Below, piece after piece: positions 1 to 7,726 of a stretch of DNA of 64,000 nucleotides. The notes below the pieces were generated by a model, which saw nothing but the letters and a program-made list of their open reading frames with translations, made no database searches and was not told the origin of the DNA. The DNA comes from Candidatus Aminicenantota bacterium (GTDB lineage Bacteria; Acidobacteriota; Aminicenantia; Aminicenantales; UBA4085). Both the position numbers and the translations under genes were made by a program. Numbering within the stretch: position 1 is the stretch's first letter; every line of letters begins with the position of its first letter. The stretch covers positions 124,001 through 188,000 of the forward strand of contig PLMN01000005.1 of NCBI GenBank assembly GCA_003141555.1. The letters are read 5' to 3'.

Positions 1-41
1 AATAAGTCAAGGGGTCAAGTCCCAAAATTTGACAAATGGAT

Positions 42-70
42 CGTCATCCCTCGCTAAGCTCGGGATGACG
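42..70. repeat. Palindrome downstream of the lactate permease gene
   Basis: A 9-bp perfect inverted repeat (CGTCATCCC at 42-50, GGGATGACG at 62-70) with an 11-nt loop lies 12 nt past the stop of the permease gene, which is read leftwards. No T-run follows in either direction, so it is either a weak terminator/3' stabiliser or one copy of a dispersed REP-like palindrome. The first 40 bases of the window hold no gene. Confidence 0.45.
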
Positions 71-81
71 GTGCGGCACCC

Positions 82-1719
82 TCACCTGACAAGCAGGGTG
101 AAGGGCGGGACATAGGCCTGGAGCAAAACGAGCAGTCCCATCAGGGAGGCTAGGGCCAGGCTGTGGAAGAAGACGTAGCGCAGGATCTCGCCCTCCCGGC
201 CGTACCATTTCGTGGCGGTGCTCGCCACGACGATGCTCTGGGCATCGATCATCTTGCCCATGACCCCGCCCGAGCTGTTGGCTGCGGCCATGAGCACGGG
301 GTCGAGGCCGAGCTGGCGGGCCGAGATCTGCTGCAGGCTCCCGAAAAGCACGTTCGAGGACGTATCCGAACCCGTAAGGGCGACGCCCAGCCAGCCGAGC
401 AGCGTCCCAAAGAACGGATAGAATACTCCCGTGCGGGAGAAGGCCAGCCCCAAGGTCGCGTCGAGGCCCGCGTACCGGCAAGTATAGCCGAGGGCCAACA
501 TGGCCGCCACCGTCAGAAGCGAGAACCGGACTTTTTTCACGGTCCTCAGCCAGACGGCCGCCGCTTCGCGCGGCCCGTACCTCAAAGCGGCCGCCGAGAT
601 CAGAGCCGCAAGGAGAATCCCCGTCCCGGTGAACGTCAGCCCATTGAACGTGAACACCGCCCCTTCCGCCGTCGGCCGGGGCACTACGGGAGGGACGCGG
701 AAGATCAGCTGATCGACGCCGGGGACCGGGATCCTCGCGATCCACACGCCATCGAGAAAAGCCTTGACCTGGGGAATGCCCCAGAGGAAGACCGTCAGGC
801 TGAGGATGAGCCAGGGCAGCCAGGCCTTGAAGACCTCGTTTCGGGAGTGGCTGCAATCGGCCCGCGTCCCGGCTTCGGCGCCGCCCTTCTCCGCGCCCCA
901 GATCCGGCGCGGCCGCCAGACATGGAGGAAGGCGACAAGGGCCCCGATCGAGGCGATCGACGACAGCACGCCGGCGAGCCAGGGGCCGTGAAAATTCGAA
1001 ACCAGGAACTGGACGATCCCGAACGAGACGCCGGCGACGAGAAGCGCGGGCCAGATCTCGAACATCGCCCCGAAGCCGGCGAACGCCGCCACGAGCCAGA
1101 AGGGTATGATCATGGAGAACAGCGAGAGCTGCCGCCCGACCATGGCGCTGAGCGCCCGGACGTCGAGTCCGGTGACCCCGGCCAGGGCGATGATCGGCGT
1201 GCCGAGGGCACCGAAGGCCACGGGCGCGGTGTTGGCGATGAGCGACAAGCCGGACGCCTGGAGAGGCCCGAACCCCAGACCGATCAGGATTGCCGCCGTC
1301 ACGGCGACCGGCGTGCCGAACCCGGCCGCGCCCTCGACGAACGCCCCGAATCCGAAGGCGATGAGCAGGAGCTGGAGGCGGCGGTCCCGGGTGATGCCCG
1401 TCAGGCTGTCGCGGAGCACGCGGAAGAGCCCCCGCCCGTCGGCCAGGTCGTAAAGGAAGATGACGTTGAGGATGATCCAGCCGATGGGGAACAGGCCGTA
1501 GGCCCCTCCATAAGCCGCCACGGTCAAGGCTTTGCCGACGGGCATGCCGAAGCCCAGGATGGCGATCGCAAGGGCGGAGAAAAGTCCCAGGGCCGCCGCC
1601 CGATGGGCTTTGAGCTTCAGGAAGGCGAGCGTCCCGAGCAGGACGAAAACCGGGATGGCCGCGAGGGCCGTGGACAAAAGCCAGCTGCCCGTCGGGTCAT
1701 AGGCCTGGCTCCAGGTCAT
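82..1719 (-). CDS. lctP: L-lactate permease (LctP/LldP family)
   Basis: A 545-residue integral membrane protein of the lactate permease family, which carries L-lactate or glycolate across the inner membrane with protons. About a dozen hydrophobic helices are visible. The family-typical segments rich in G, A and F (EGAAGFGTPVA near residue 130, TGSDTSSNVLFG near 450, SGGVMGKMIDAQS near 480) are all present, and the length fits the family. The start is the ATG at 1719, preceded by a GC-rich stretch inside the previous gene; longer in-frame readings add a non-hydrophobic tail that overlaps the upstream gene. It overlaps the upstream membrane-protein gene by 4 nt (ATGA), so translation is probably coupled. 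No lactate dehydrogenase lies nearby. Substrate specificity is inferred from family only. Confidence 0.9.
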   Translation of the reverse strand: MTWSQAYDPTGSWLLSTALAAIPVFVLLGTLAFLKLKAHRAAALGLFSALAIAILGFGMPVGKALTVAAYGGAYGLFPIGWIILNVIFLYDLADGRGLFRVLRDSLTGITRDRRLQLLLIAFGFGAFVEGAAGFGTPVAVTAAILIGLGFGPLQASGLSLIANTAPVAFGALGTPIIALAGVTGLDVRALSAMVGRQLSLFSMIIPFWLVAAFAGFGAMFEIWPALLVAGVSFGIVQFLVSNFHGPWLAGVLSSIASIGALVAFLHVWRPRRIWGAEKGGAEAGTRADCSHSRNEVFKAWLPWLILSLTVFLWGIPQVKAFLDGVWIARIPVPGVDQLIFRVPPVVPRPTAEGAVFTFNGLTFTGTGILLAALISAAALRYGPREAAAVWLRTVKKVRFSLLTVAAMLALGYTCRYAGLDATLGLAFSRTGVFYPFFGTLLGWLGVALTGSDTSSNVLFGSLQQISARQLGLDPVLMAAANSSGGVMGKMIDAQSIVVASTATKWYGREGEILRYVFFHSLALASLMGLLVLLQAYVPPFTLLVR

Positions 1720-2192
1720 GCCCTTCTCCGCCGCCCGATCCCCCGGAGCTTCGCTAGAATCGGCCGGCCGAAGACGAGGACGTTGATCAGGACCAGGACC
1801 GGCAGGAAATAGAAGGACTCGTCTCCCCAGATGAGCGGAATCTGGAAGCTCGCCCACGAAAACGGGAAGAGCCACGGCGGGCCGTATGTCACGGTCTTTT
1901 GCAGCAGATCCAAGGCGAAGTGAAAGGCCGCGCCGAACCCGAGGCAGAGGATCGTCTCGCGCCGCCGGTCCTCGGGAAAGAGCATCGCCAGGCCGAAGAT
2001 GACGAGAGCCGCCGACAACGGGGTGTGGAGAGCGGTGTCCATCCAGAAAAAGAACGGCCCCGCGGGGAGGAGGATGCTTATCCGCCCGACCAGGTCGGGC
2101 AGGACAACGCCCAGGAGGACAAGCTCCGGGCGCCGGCCCCTCTTCCTCAGGAAAGGGGTGACGGCCAGGACGTGGGTCGCAAGATCAGGCAT
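1716..2192 (-). CDS. Small integral membrane protein, DUF457/YdjM-like (metal-dependent hydrolase-like)
   Basis: About 158 residues with four hydrophobic helices. Near the N terminus it reads PDLATHVL, and further on there is LPDLVGR, DTALHTPL and HFALDLL. This pattern of D and H residues at helix ends is typical of the membrane-bound metal-dependent hydrolase-like families (DUF457/YdjM, LexA-regulated in E. coli). No enzymatic activity can be claimed. The ATG at 2192 has GAGG 4 nt upstream and is preferred over an in-frame GTG at 2201, which lacks a ribosome site. It overlaps the upstream gene by 8 nt and the lactate permease by 4 nt, so the three form one translationally coupled unit. Confidence 0.65.
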   Translation of the reverse strand: MPDLATHVLAVTPFLRKRGRRPELVLLGVVLPDLVGRISILLPAGPFFFWMDTALHTPLSAALVIFGLAMLFPEDRRRETILCLGFGAAFHFALDLLQKTVTYGPPWLFPFSWASFQIPLIWGDESFYFLPVLVLINVLVFGRPILAKLRGIGRRRRA

Positions 2193-2661
2193 GATCCTCA
2201 CCCGCCCCGCGCCGATCCCGGAACATCAGCTTCCTCGGATCGAACGTATACTTCCGGAAGAAGAACCATCCCACGATGAGCAGAGGGAGGACCGCCAGAA
2301 GATTCTTGACGACCCGGAAGCGATAGACGTGACAGCTCAAGACGTCCAGCGTGCCGTCGGCCCGAAAGACCGCCGTTCCGTAAATACGATACCCCAGCTG
2401 CCCGCCGCCGATCCTGGACCGGGCCGTCACGGGGATGTGATCCCAGGAGCGGAAGGAGAAGTCGCTCTCGCCGACCCGGACGATATCGCCTCCGAAGAAG
2501 ATCCTCCGGCCGGAGAACGCCGCGGGATCGCGCCGGGCCTCATCGAACGTCGGGTAGACCTTGGGGCCGGCAACGGAGGCATAAAGGACGAGGAGAATGA
2601 GAGCCGCCGCCACGGCGACGATCTTCGCGAACCGATGGCGGTCCGAAAGGAGACCGGACAT
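2185..2661 (-). CDS. Membrane-anchored protein of unknown function, possible OB-fold core
   Basis: About 158 residues. A hydrophobic helix near residues 12-30 is followed by a roughly 75-residue soluble, beta-rich part (SGRRIFFGGDIVRVG, IPVTARS, YGTAVFRADG), then a second helix close to the C terminus and a short basic tail. The soluble part resembles a small OB-fold, but that is inference from the strand pattern. The ATG at 2661 has GGGAG 4-9 nt upstream; a longer reading from 2766 adds only an unlikely, promoter-overlapping leader. First gene of the operon with the DUF457-like protein and lactate permease; no known family is recognised. Confidence 0.6.
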   Translation of the reverse strand: MSGLLSDRHRFAKIVAVAAALILLVLYASVAGPKVYPTFDEARRDPAAFSGRRIFFGGDIVRVGESDFSFRSWDHIPVTARSRIGGGQLGYRIYGTAVFRADGTLDVLSCHVYRFRVVKNLLAVLPLLIVGWFFFRKYTFDPRKLMFRDRRGAGEDHA

Positions 2662-2716
2662 GTTTCTCCCGCGGCCCCGGGCGGAAGGCTCCCGCCCGCC
2701 GGCGCGCTCGCCCCGC

Positions 2717-2745
2717 ATATTACAACACGCCCCGGCCGGGGACAA
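2717..2745 (-). promoter_or_regulatory. Putative sigma70-type promoter of the lactate permease operon
   Basis: Read on the minus strand: TTGTCC (2745-2740), 17-bp spacer, TAATAT (2722-2717). It lies about 55 bp upstream of the ATG at 2661 and is divergent from the promoter of the diguanylate cyclase gene. Confidence 0.4.
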
Positions 2746-2779
2746 GGCCGGCCCGACCCTCCGCATCCGGTTCGGGAAA

Positions 2780-2808
2780 TTGACCTTGGGCGATTTCTGT
2801 GATAAATC
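2780..2808 (+). promoter_or_regulatory. Putative extended -10 promoter of the PAS-GGDEF gene
   Basis: TTGACC at 2780-2785, 17-bp spacer, TAAATC at 2803-2808 with an upstream TG (extended -10). Transcription would begin near 2815, which rules out the in-frame GTG at 2799 as the start of the downstream gene and favours the GTG at 2844. Confidence 0.45.
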
Positions 2809-2843
2809 AACATGAGGAATTTCTTAGCAAGGGTAATATCCGC

Positions 2844-3842
2844 GTGAAGAAAACCGCATCCGCTCCCAAGCCGCCGTCTTCGCCCGAATTCCATGAGAAG
2901 CTCAAGGAAAGCGAATCCCGCTTTCAAACGCTCCTCAAGCAGCTGCCCGTCGGCGTCTATCGCTCGACGCCGGAGGGGCGCCTTGTCGAGGCGAATCCGA
3001 CCCTCCTGCACATGATCGGCTATACGGGGGCCGAGATGAAGCGGTTCGACCTCAAGAACCTCTATTCCAAGAAGCTCGACCGAAAGGCGTTCATCCAGGC
3101 GATGGAAAAATCGCCCGTCGCCATCAGCGAGTTCCGCCTCCGCCGAAAGTTCGGGAGCGCGATCTGGGTCCGCGATTACTGCCGGGCGGTCAAGCGGCCG
3201 GGCGGCGCCCTCGCCTACTTCGACGGCATCCTGGTGGATATCACCCGCGAGAAGAAGGCCGAAGCCAAGCTCGAGAAGACCCTTCGGCAGCTCCGGAACT
3301 CAAACTCCGAGCGCCAGGAGATGATCCAAAGGCTCGAGAGCTACTCGGTCACTGACGAGCTGACCGGCCTCTATAACCGCCGGGGGTTCTTCACCATCAC
3401 CAAGGAGTACCTGAACCTGGCCGTTCGCAAGAATATCCGGATGTATCTCCTCTACGTCGACATGGATGAGCTCAAGGTAATCAACGACACGTACGGCCAC
3501 CACGTCGGCGATGAGGCCCTCCGCCAGCTGGCCCAGGTCCTGAAGTCGACCTTCCGCAGCTCCGACATCAAAGGCCGCATGGGCGGCGACGAATTCGCCA
3601 TCTTCCCCATCGATTCCACGGAAGAGGGCGTCGCCTCGGCGACCGCCCGCCTGGCCCGCAACGTCGCCGCCTTCAACGAATCCGGGCCGACGCCGTTCAA
3701 GATCTCGATCAGCACAGGAGTATCGAGCTTCGATCCCGAGCATCCGTCGACGATGGAGGACCTGCTGATGATCGCCGACAAGCGGATGTATGAGGAAAAA
3801 ATGTCCAAGCGGGCCGGGAAGAGCCCCCATGAAGGACGATAG
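2844..3842 (+). CDS. PAS-GGDEF diguanylate cyclase
   Basis: 332 residues; makes cyclic di-GMP from two GTP. A PAS sensor domain (about residues 20-130; LPVGVYRSTPEGRLVEANP, closing DITREKKAEAKL) is joined by a short coiled-coil linker to a GGDEF domain (about 170-325). The active-site loop is intact (GGDEF, residues 247-251) and an allosteric inhibition site RSSD lies at 238-241, exactly five residues before it, so product feedback is expected. There is no EAL or HD-GYP domain, signal peptide or membrane helix, so it is a cytoplasmic sensor. Start: GTG with AAGGG 10 nt upstream; an earlier GTG at 2799 falls inside the promoter. Its end overlaps the exported amidase gene by 14 nt. Ligand of the PAS domain is unknown. 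Confidence 0.88.
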   Translation: MKKTASAPKPPSSPEFHEKLKESESRFQTLLKQLPVGVYRSTPEGRLVEANPTLLHMIGYTGAEMKRFDLKNLYSKKLDRKAFIQAMEKSPVAISEFRLRRKFGSAIWVRDYCRAVKRPGGALAYFDGILVDITREKKAEAKLEKTLRQLRNSNSERQEMIQRLESYSVTDELTGLYNRRGFFTITKEYLNLAVRKNIRMYLLYVDMDELKVINDTYGHHVGDEALRQLAQVLKSTFRSSDIKGRMGGDEFAIFPIDSTEEGVASATARLARNVAAFNESGPTPFKISISTGVSSFDPEHPSTMEDLLMIADKRMYEEKMSKRAGKSPHEGR

Positions 3843-5598
3843 CGCCCTCGCCGGTCCCGTCGACGAGGCCGGCGATCGCTTCACCGTCAATCGGCGCCGG
3901 TTCATCGCCTATTTCTCCTCGATCGGGCTGGGCGCGACGCTCATGCCGGGAGCCATGCTAGCCGTCGCCCAAGAGGCCCCTCAGATCACGCTGGGCATGG
4001 TCGACGAGGCCGCCCGCATCGCGGGCCTGAACCTGGCGCCCGACGCGGAGAAGCGGATCGCCGACCAGCTGAACCGCAAGGGCGGCCTGCCCGACAACTT
4101 CAAGGCCCTCCGCGAGCTGAAGCTGGGCAACGACACGCCCCCGGCGATCATGTTCAGCCCGGTTCTCCCCGGAATGAACCTCCCCGCCGACCGGAGGACG
4201 TTCAAGTGGTCGAAGCCCCCGGTTTCCAAGCCCAAGACCGACGAGGACCTGGCCTTCCTGCCGGTGACGCACCTGGCCCGCCTCGTCGAGAAGCGCGAGG
4301 TCAAGTCGGCGGACCTGACCAAGCTCTACCTCGAGCGCCTGAAGAAATACGACCCGACGCTTCACTGCGTCATCTCTCTGACCGAGGAGCTCGCCCTCAA
4401 GCAGGCGGCCAAGGCCGACGAGGAGATCGCGGCCGGCGGATACCGCGGCCCGCTCCACGGCATCCCCTGGGGGGCCAAGGATCTGTTGGCCGTCAAAGGC
4501 TACAAGACGACCTTCGGCGCCTCGCCGTATAAAGACCAGACGCTCGACGTCGATTCGACGGTCTTCACCCGGCTGACCGAGGCGGGCGCCGTCCTGATCG
4601 CCAAGCTGACGCTCGGCGCGCTGGCCCAGGGCGACCGCTGGTTCGGCGGCCAGACAAAAAGCCCGTGGGATCCGACGAACCCCGACAACGGCTCGAGCGG
4701 CTCATCGGCCGGGCCGGCCTCGGCCACGACCGCGGGGCTGGTGGGATTTTCGATCGGCACCGAAACGCTCGGCTCGATCATGTCGCCCTCATCCCGATGC
4801 GGCGCGACCGGCCTGCGGCCGACCTACGGCCGGGTGAGCCGCTACGGAGCCATGGCCCTGAGCTGGACGATGGACAAGATCGGACCGATCTGCCGCGCGG
4901 CCGAGGACTGTGCCCTTGTGCTCAAGGCGATCTGCGGCCCGGACGGCCGGGACGGCCACATCATTCCCGCGCCCTTCGACTGGGACGCCGGCCGTGATGT
5001 CAAAGCGCTGCGCGTGGGCTACATCAAGGCCAATTACGAGGGCGAGATTCCCGACGACCCCAAAAACGCCGCCCGCGTCCAGCGGCAACGCGACAACCGG
5101 AAATTCGCCCAGGAGTCCCTGGCCGTCATCAAGGGACTTGGAGTCAAGCTCGTGCCCATCGAGCTCCCCAAGGAAAACAGCGACATCGGCTTCATCCTGA
5201 CGGTCGAGGCCGCCGCCGCCTTCGACGAGCTCATCCGGAGCGACAAGCTCGACCTGATGTCGGCCGATCCCGAGCGGAGCGCCTGGGTGAATTCCTTCCG
5301 CCTGCACCGCTTTGTGCCCGCCGTGGAGTATATCCAGGCCAACCGGGCCCGCTACCGGTTGATGCAGGAGTTCGCCAAGGTCTTCACCGACATCGACCTC
5401 TTCCTCGGGAGCTCGCTTGGGACTACCAACATGACGGGGAATCCCGAGATCAGCCTGCCCTCGGGTTTCGACGCCAAGGGCCAGCCGATGAGCCTACGTT
5501 TGACGGGAAAGCTGTGGGGCGAGGAGGACATGCTCCTCCTGGCGATGGCCTACCAGGGAAAGACCGACTGGCACCGCAAGCGCCCACCCCTCTCCTGA
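3829..5598 (+). CDS. Tat-exported amidase (amidase-signature family)
   Basis: 589 residues. An N-terminal twin-arginine signal (NRRRF followed by a hydrophobic stretch, about residues 20-50) predicts folded export to the periplasm. The rest is an amidase-signature hydrolase with the Ser-cisSer-Lys triad: Lys in WGAKDLLAV (about residue 220), the Gly/Ser loop GSSGSSAG (about 290) and the nucleophile loop GTETLGSI (about 310). It therefore hydrolyses a C-N amide bond; the substrate is unknown. GatA is a relative but would not carry a Tat signal, and gatB/gatC are absent. The ATG at 3829 is chosen because the Tat motif follows directly; it overlaps the GGDEF gene by 14 nt. Confidence 0.85.
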   Translation: MKDDSALAGPVDEAGDRFTVNRRRFIAYFSSIGLGATLMPGAMLAVAQEAPQITLGMVDEAARIAGLNLAPDAEKRIADQLNRKGGLPDNFKALRELKLGNDTPPAIMFSPVLPGMNLPADRRTFKWSKPPVSKPKTDEDLAFLPVTHLARLVEKREVKSADLTKLYLERLKKYDPTLHCVISLTEELALKQAAKADEEIAAGGYRGPLHGIPWGAKDLLAVKGYKTTFGASPYKDQTLDVDSTVFTRLTEAGAVLIAKLTLGALAQGDRWFGGQTKSPWDPTNPDNGSSGSSAGPASATTAGLVGFSIGTETLGSIMSPSSRCGATGLRPTYGRVSRYGAMALSWTMDKIGPICRAAEDCALVLKAICGPDGRDGHIIPAPFDWDAGRDVKALRVGYIKANYEGEIPDDPKNAARVQRQRDNRKFAQESLAVIKGLGVKLVPIELPKENSDIGFILTVEAAAAFDELIRSDKLDLMSADPERSAWVNSFRLHRFVPAVEYIQANRARYRLMQEFAKVFTDIDLFLGSSLGTTNMTGNPEISLPSGFDAKGQPMSLRLTGKLWGEEDMLLLAMAYQGKTDWHRKRPPLS

Positions 5599-5634
5599 AA
5601 TCGGTGACAGTAACCTGATTTCCGAATTTTCGGC
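5597..5634. terminator. Hairpin pair between convergent amidase and sugar-porter genes
   Basis: GAAATCGGT (5597-5605) pairs with ACCTGATTTC (5613-5622) with one bulged T, and a second small palindrome CCGAATTTTCGG follows at 5623-5634. The position between two converging stop codons suggests a bidirectional terminator. The sequence also looks like a REP-type palindrome; whether it is repeated in the genome is unknown. Confidence 0.5.
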
Positions 5635-5636
5635 CG

Positions 5637-7034
5637 CTAGCCGACCAGCTCGTGTTCGATCTGTTCGAGCGACTTGCCCTTGGTCTCCGGCAGCCGGGCC
5701 TTGATGAAGACGAATCCCAGGACACAGATCGCCGCGTAAAGCCAGAACGTCCCCGACGCCTTCAGGGCGTGGTTCAGCAGGGGGAAGGTGTAGGTCAGGA
5801 CGAAGCAAGCCGCCCAGAGCGAGAAGGTGGCGACCGACATCGCCGCGCCGCGGATTCGGTTGGGGAAAATCTCGGCCAGGACCACCCAGGTGACGGGCGC
5901 GAGCGACATGCCGTAGCAGCCGATGGCGCTGACGACCAGCACGAGAAGCGGCAGCCCCTGGAGCTTCAAGAAGAACGACAGCCCCATCAGAGTGAAGATC
6001 CCGCCCAATCCCCCGGCGCCGATCAGCATCAGCGGCTTGCGGCCGATGCGATCGACCGTGGAAATGGCCACGAAGGTGAAGACGAGGTTGACGCTCCCCG
6101 TGATCACGATGTTGAACAGGATGTCGCTCACGCCGTAGCCGGCTATAGTGAAGATCTCCTGGGCGTAGTTGAAAATGACGTTGATGCCGCACCACTGCTG
6201 GAACGCGGCCAGGACGATGCCGAGCGTCAGTACGCGAGAGAGGCCGGGTCGAAGGAGATCGCGGAAGCCGGAACGCTCGGTTTCGCGGGCCAGCGTCTCG
6301 CGGATGGCGACCAGCTCCCCGTCGGCATAGGCCCCGCCGCCGACGCGGGCGAGGACGGCCCGGGCGCGCGCCTCGCGGCCGCGCTTGATCAGCCAGCGCG
6401 GGCTCTCCGGCGCGAACAGCATGAACAGGAAGAAGGCCGCCGCCGGGACGGCGCACGCCCAGAACATCCAGCGCCAGCCGGTCTGCCCGTTCCAGGAAGC
6501 CAGGATCTCGGCGCCCGTCGCGCCCTTGGGAACGGGCCGGGCGACCAGCCAGTTGACGACCTGGGCGGCCAGGATGCCGATGACGATGGTCAGCTGGTTG
6601 AGGGCGACGAACCGGCCGCGGACGCGGGCCGGCGTCACTTCGGCGATGTACATGGGCGAGAGGTTGGAGGCCAGGCCGATTCCCACGCCCCCCAGCATCC
6701 GGAGCAGGACGAAAGCGGTGAACGAGCCGGCGGCGCCCGTCCCGAGCGAGCCGGCGACGAACAGGCCGGCCGAGAGAAGGAGGAGATTCTTGCGGCCGAA
6801 GCGATCGCTCAAGCCGCCCGAGAGAAGGGCCCCGGCGATGCACCCGATCAGGGCGCAGCTCATGGCCCAGCCCTGGAGCGCCGGGACGCCGGCGATATTG
6901 AAAAACTGCTCATAGAACGGCTTCGCCCCGCCGATTACCACCCAATCATAGCCGAACAGCAGCCCGCCGAAGGCGGACGCGAGGGAGATAGCGAACACGT
7001 AGCCCCTGTTGTATTCGAGATGATCCGCGCGCAT
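5637..7034 (-). CDS. Sugar porter, MFS superfamily (XylE/GLUT type)
   Basis: 465 residues, twelve hydrophobic helices, inner membrane. The sugar-porter signatures are present: LLFGYDWVVIGG in helix 1, GGLSDRFGRK in the loop between helices 2 and 3, PESPRWL in the central loop, DRIGRKPL, and PETKGKSLEQIE at the C terminus. It should take up a monosaccharide by proton symport or facilitated diffusion; the sugar cannot be read from sequence. Start: a strong promoter (TTGACA, 17 bp, TATGAT) ends 7 nt before the ATG at 7034 and overlaps the in-frame ATG at 7046. The mRNA would therefore begin at 7034 without a leader, and no Shine-Dalgarno is seen. Divergent from the toxin-antitoxin pair. Confidence 0.88.
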   Translation of the reverse strand: MRADHLEYNRGYVFAISLASAFGGLLFGYDWVVIGGAKPFYEQFFNIAGVPALQGWAMSCALIGCIAGALLSGGLSDRFGRKNLLLLSAGLFVAGSLGTGAAGSFTAFVLLRMLGGVGIGLASNLSPMYIAEVTPARVRGRFVALNQLTIVIGILAAQVVNWLVARPVPKGATGAEILASWNGQTGWRWMFWACAVPAAAFFLFMLFAPESPRWLIKRGREARARAVLARVGGGAYADGELVAIRETLARETERSGFRDLLRPGLSRVLTLGIVLAAFQQWCGINVIFNYAQEIFTIAGYGVSDILFNIVITGSVNLVFTFVAISTVDRIGRKPLMLIGAGGLGGIFTLMGLSFFLKLQGLPLLVLVVSAIGCYGMSLAPVTWVVLAEIFPNRIRGAAMSVATFSLWAACFVLTYTFPLLNHALKASGTFWLYAAICVLGFVFIKARLPETKGKSLEQIEHELVG

Positions 7035-7041
7035 GGCCGGA

Positions 7042-7070
7042 ATCATATCGGCGGGCGGGAGGGCTGTCAA
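7042..7070 (-). promoter_or_regulatory. Strong promoter of the sugar porter, probably giving a leaderless mRNA
   Basis: On the minus strand: TTGACA (7070-7065), 17-bp spacer, TATGAT (7047-7042). The initiation codon at 7034-7032 begins 7 nt after the -10 box, where transcription would be expected to start. Confidence 0.65.
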
Positions 7071-7077
7071 TGGCGTC

Positions 7078-7106
7078 TTGACGTTATAGCGTTTTGACGT
7101 TATATT
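7078..7106 (+). promoter_or_regulatory. Promoter and tandem operator of the toxin-antitoxin pair
   Basis: TTGACG (7078-7083), 17-bp spacer, TATATT (7101-7106). An 11-bp direct repeat TTGACGTTATA occurs at 7078-7088 and 7094-7104, 16 bp apart, covering both the -35 box and the -10 box. This is a natural binding site for the ribbon-helix-helix antitoxin (autorepression). The start codon at 7113 lies 6 nt after the -10 box, so the mRNA is probably leaderless. Confidence 0.6.
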
Positions 7107-7112
7107 GCCTCC

Positions 7113-7358
7113 ATGGATACCGTTATGAAGAATCCCCATAAGCGGATCACTGTCTATCTCAAACCGGAATTTCATCGGGCGCTCAAGGTCAAGGCGGCAG
7201 AGACGGAATACTCTGTCTCCGACCTGGTGAACGCCGCAGTGAAGAACGCCCTGCTTGAAGACGCCATTGATCTCGAGGCCTTCGAAAAGCGGGCCGGCGA
7301 ACCGCTGCTTGATTTCGAAGCCGTCGTGAAGACTCTCAAGCACGATGGCAAGCTATAA
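7113..7358 (+). CDS. Ribbon-helix-helix antitoxin
   Basis: 81 residues. The N-terminal half fits a CopG/MetJ-type ribbon-helix-helix DNA-binding fold: a beta strand (KRITVYLKPEFHRALK, about residues 10-25) and two helices (EYSVSDLVNAAVKNAL). The acidic C-terminal half would wrap and neutralise the toxin encoded by the next gene, with which it overlaps by 14 nt. No Shine-Dalgarno precedes the ATG at 7113, and the promoter's -10 box ends only 6 nt before it, consistent with leaderless initiation; the in-frame ATG at 7125 is an alternative. The tandem operator upstream is the likely autoregulatory site. Confidence 0.8.
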   Translation: MDTVMKNPHKRITVYLKPEFHRALKVKAAETEYSVSDLVNAAVKNALLEDAIDLEAFEKRAGEPLLDFEAVVKTLKHDGKL

Positions 7359-7605
7359 GGTCCTGATCCGAAAGAGCGCGGCCGTCGAGCTCGGCCGGAT
7401 CCCCAAAAGAGACCTGGCCAAGATCATAGAACGGATAAGAGCGCTTTCCGCGCAGCCCCGACCTCATGGGGTCGAAAAACTATCCGGCCAGGAACGTTAT
7501 CGAATCCGGCAGGGCGATTATCGGATCATCTTCGCCATCGATGACGCCGAGCAGAGAGTTGAAATATTCAAAATCGGCCACCGGAGCGAAATTTATCGCG
7601 TCTGA
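7345..7605 (+). CDS. RelE/ParE-family toxin
   Basis: 86 residues with the RelE/ParE fold signature: N-terminal strand (YKVLIRKSAAVELGRIPK), two helices, then LSGQERYRIRQGDYRIIFAID and a final strand ending in KIGHRSEIY. Conserved R residues in the YRIRQGDYRI segment and the H/R pair in IGHRSEIY match mRNA-cleaving RelE relatives, so an mRNA interferase is more likely than a gyrase poison. This remains inference. It overlaps the antitoxin gene by 14 nt, the usual coupling that keeps the antitoxin in excess. Confidence 0.8.
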   Translation: MASYKVLIRKSAAVELGRIPKRDLAKIIERIRALSAQPRPHGVEKLSGQERYRIRQGDYRIIFAIDDAEQRVEIFKIGHRSEIYRV

Positions 7606-7662
7606 GCAGCGTTCTCTCCTTTCCCACGTCCGGCTCCGCCCTGACACCGCCCTTACGCCGCC

Positions 7663-7691
7663 TTGCCGCTCCCCCGGCCTTCTGATAAAAT
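7663..7691 (+). promoter_or_regulatory. Promoter of the YtkA-like/ABC operon
   Basis: TTGCCG (7663-7668), 17-bp spacer, TAAAAT (7686-7691) preceded by TGA (extended -10). The first gene starts at 7727 behind GGAG, giving a leader of roughly 30 nt. Confidence 0.5.
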
Positions 7692-7726
7692 AAATCGGAT
7701 CAATAGGATCGAACGGAGTCAGACTC

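Noticed and set aside
2799-2843. GTG at 2799 as start of the GGDEF gene
   Set aside because: It lies between the -35 and -10 boxes of the likely promoter and has no ribosome site; the GTG at 2844 has AAGGG.
3829-5598. The amidase as GatA, subunit of Asp/Glu-tRNA amidotransferase
   Set aside because: It carries a Tat signal and there is no gatB or gatC nearby; tRNA amidation is cytoplasmic.
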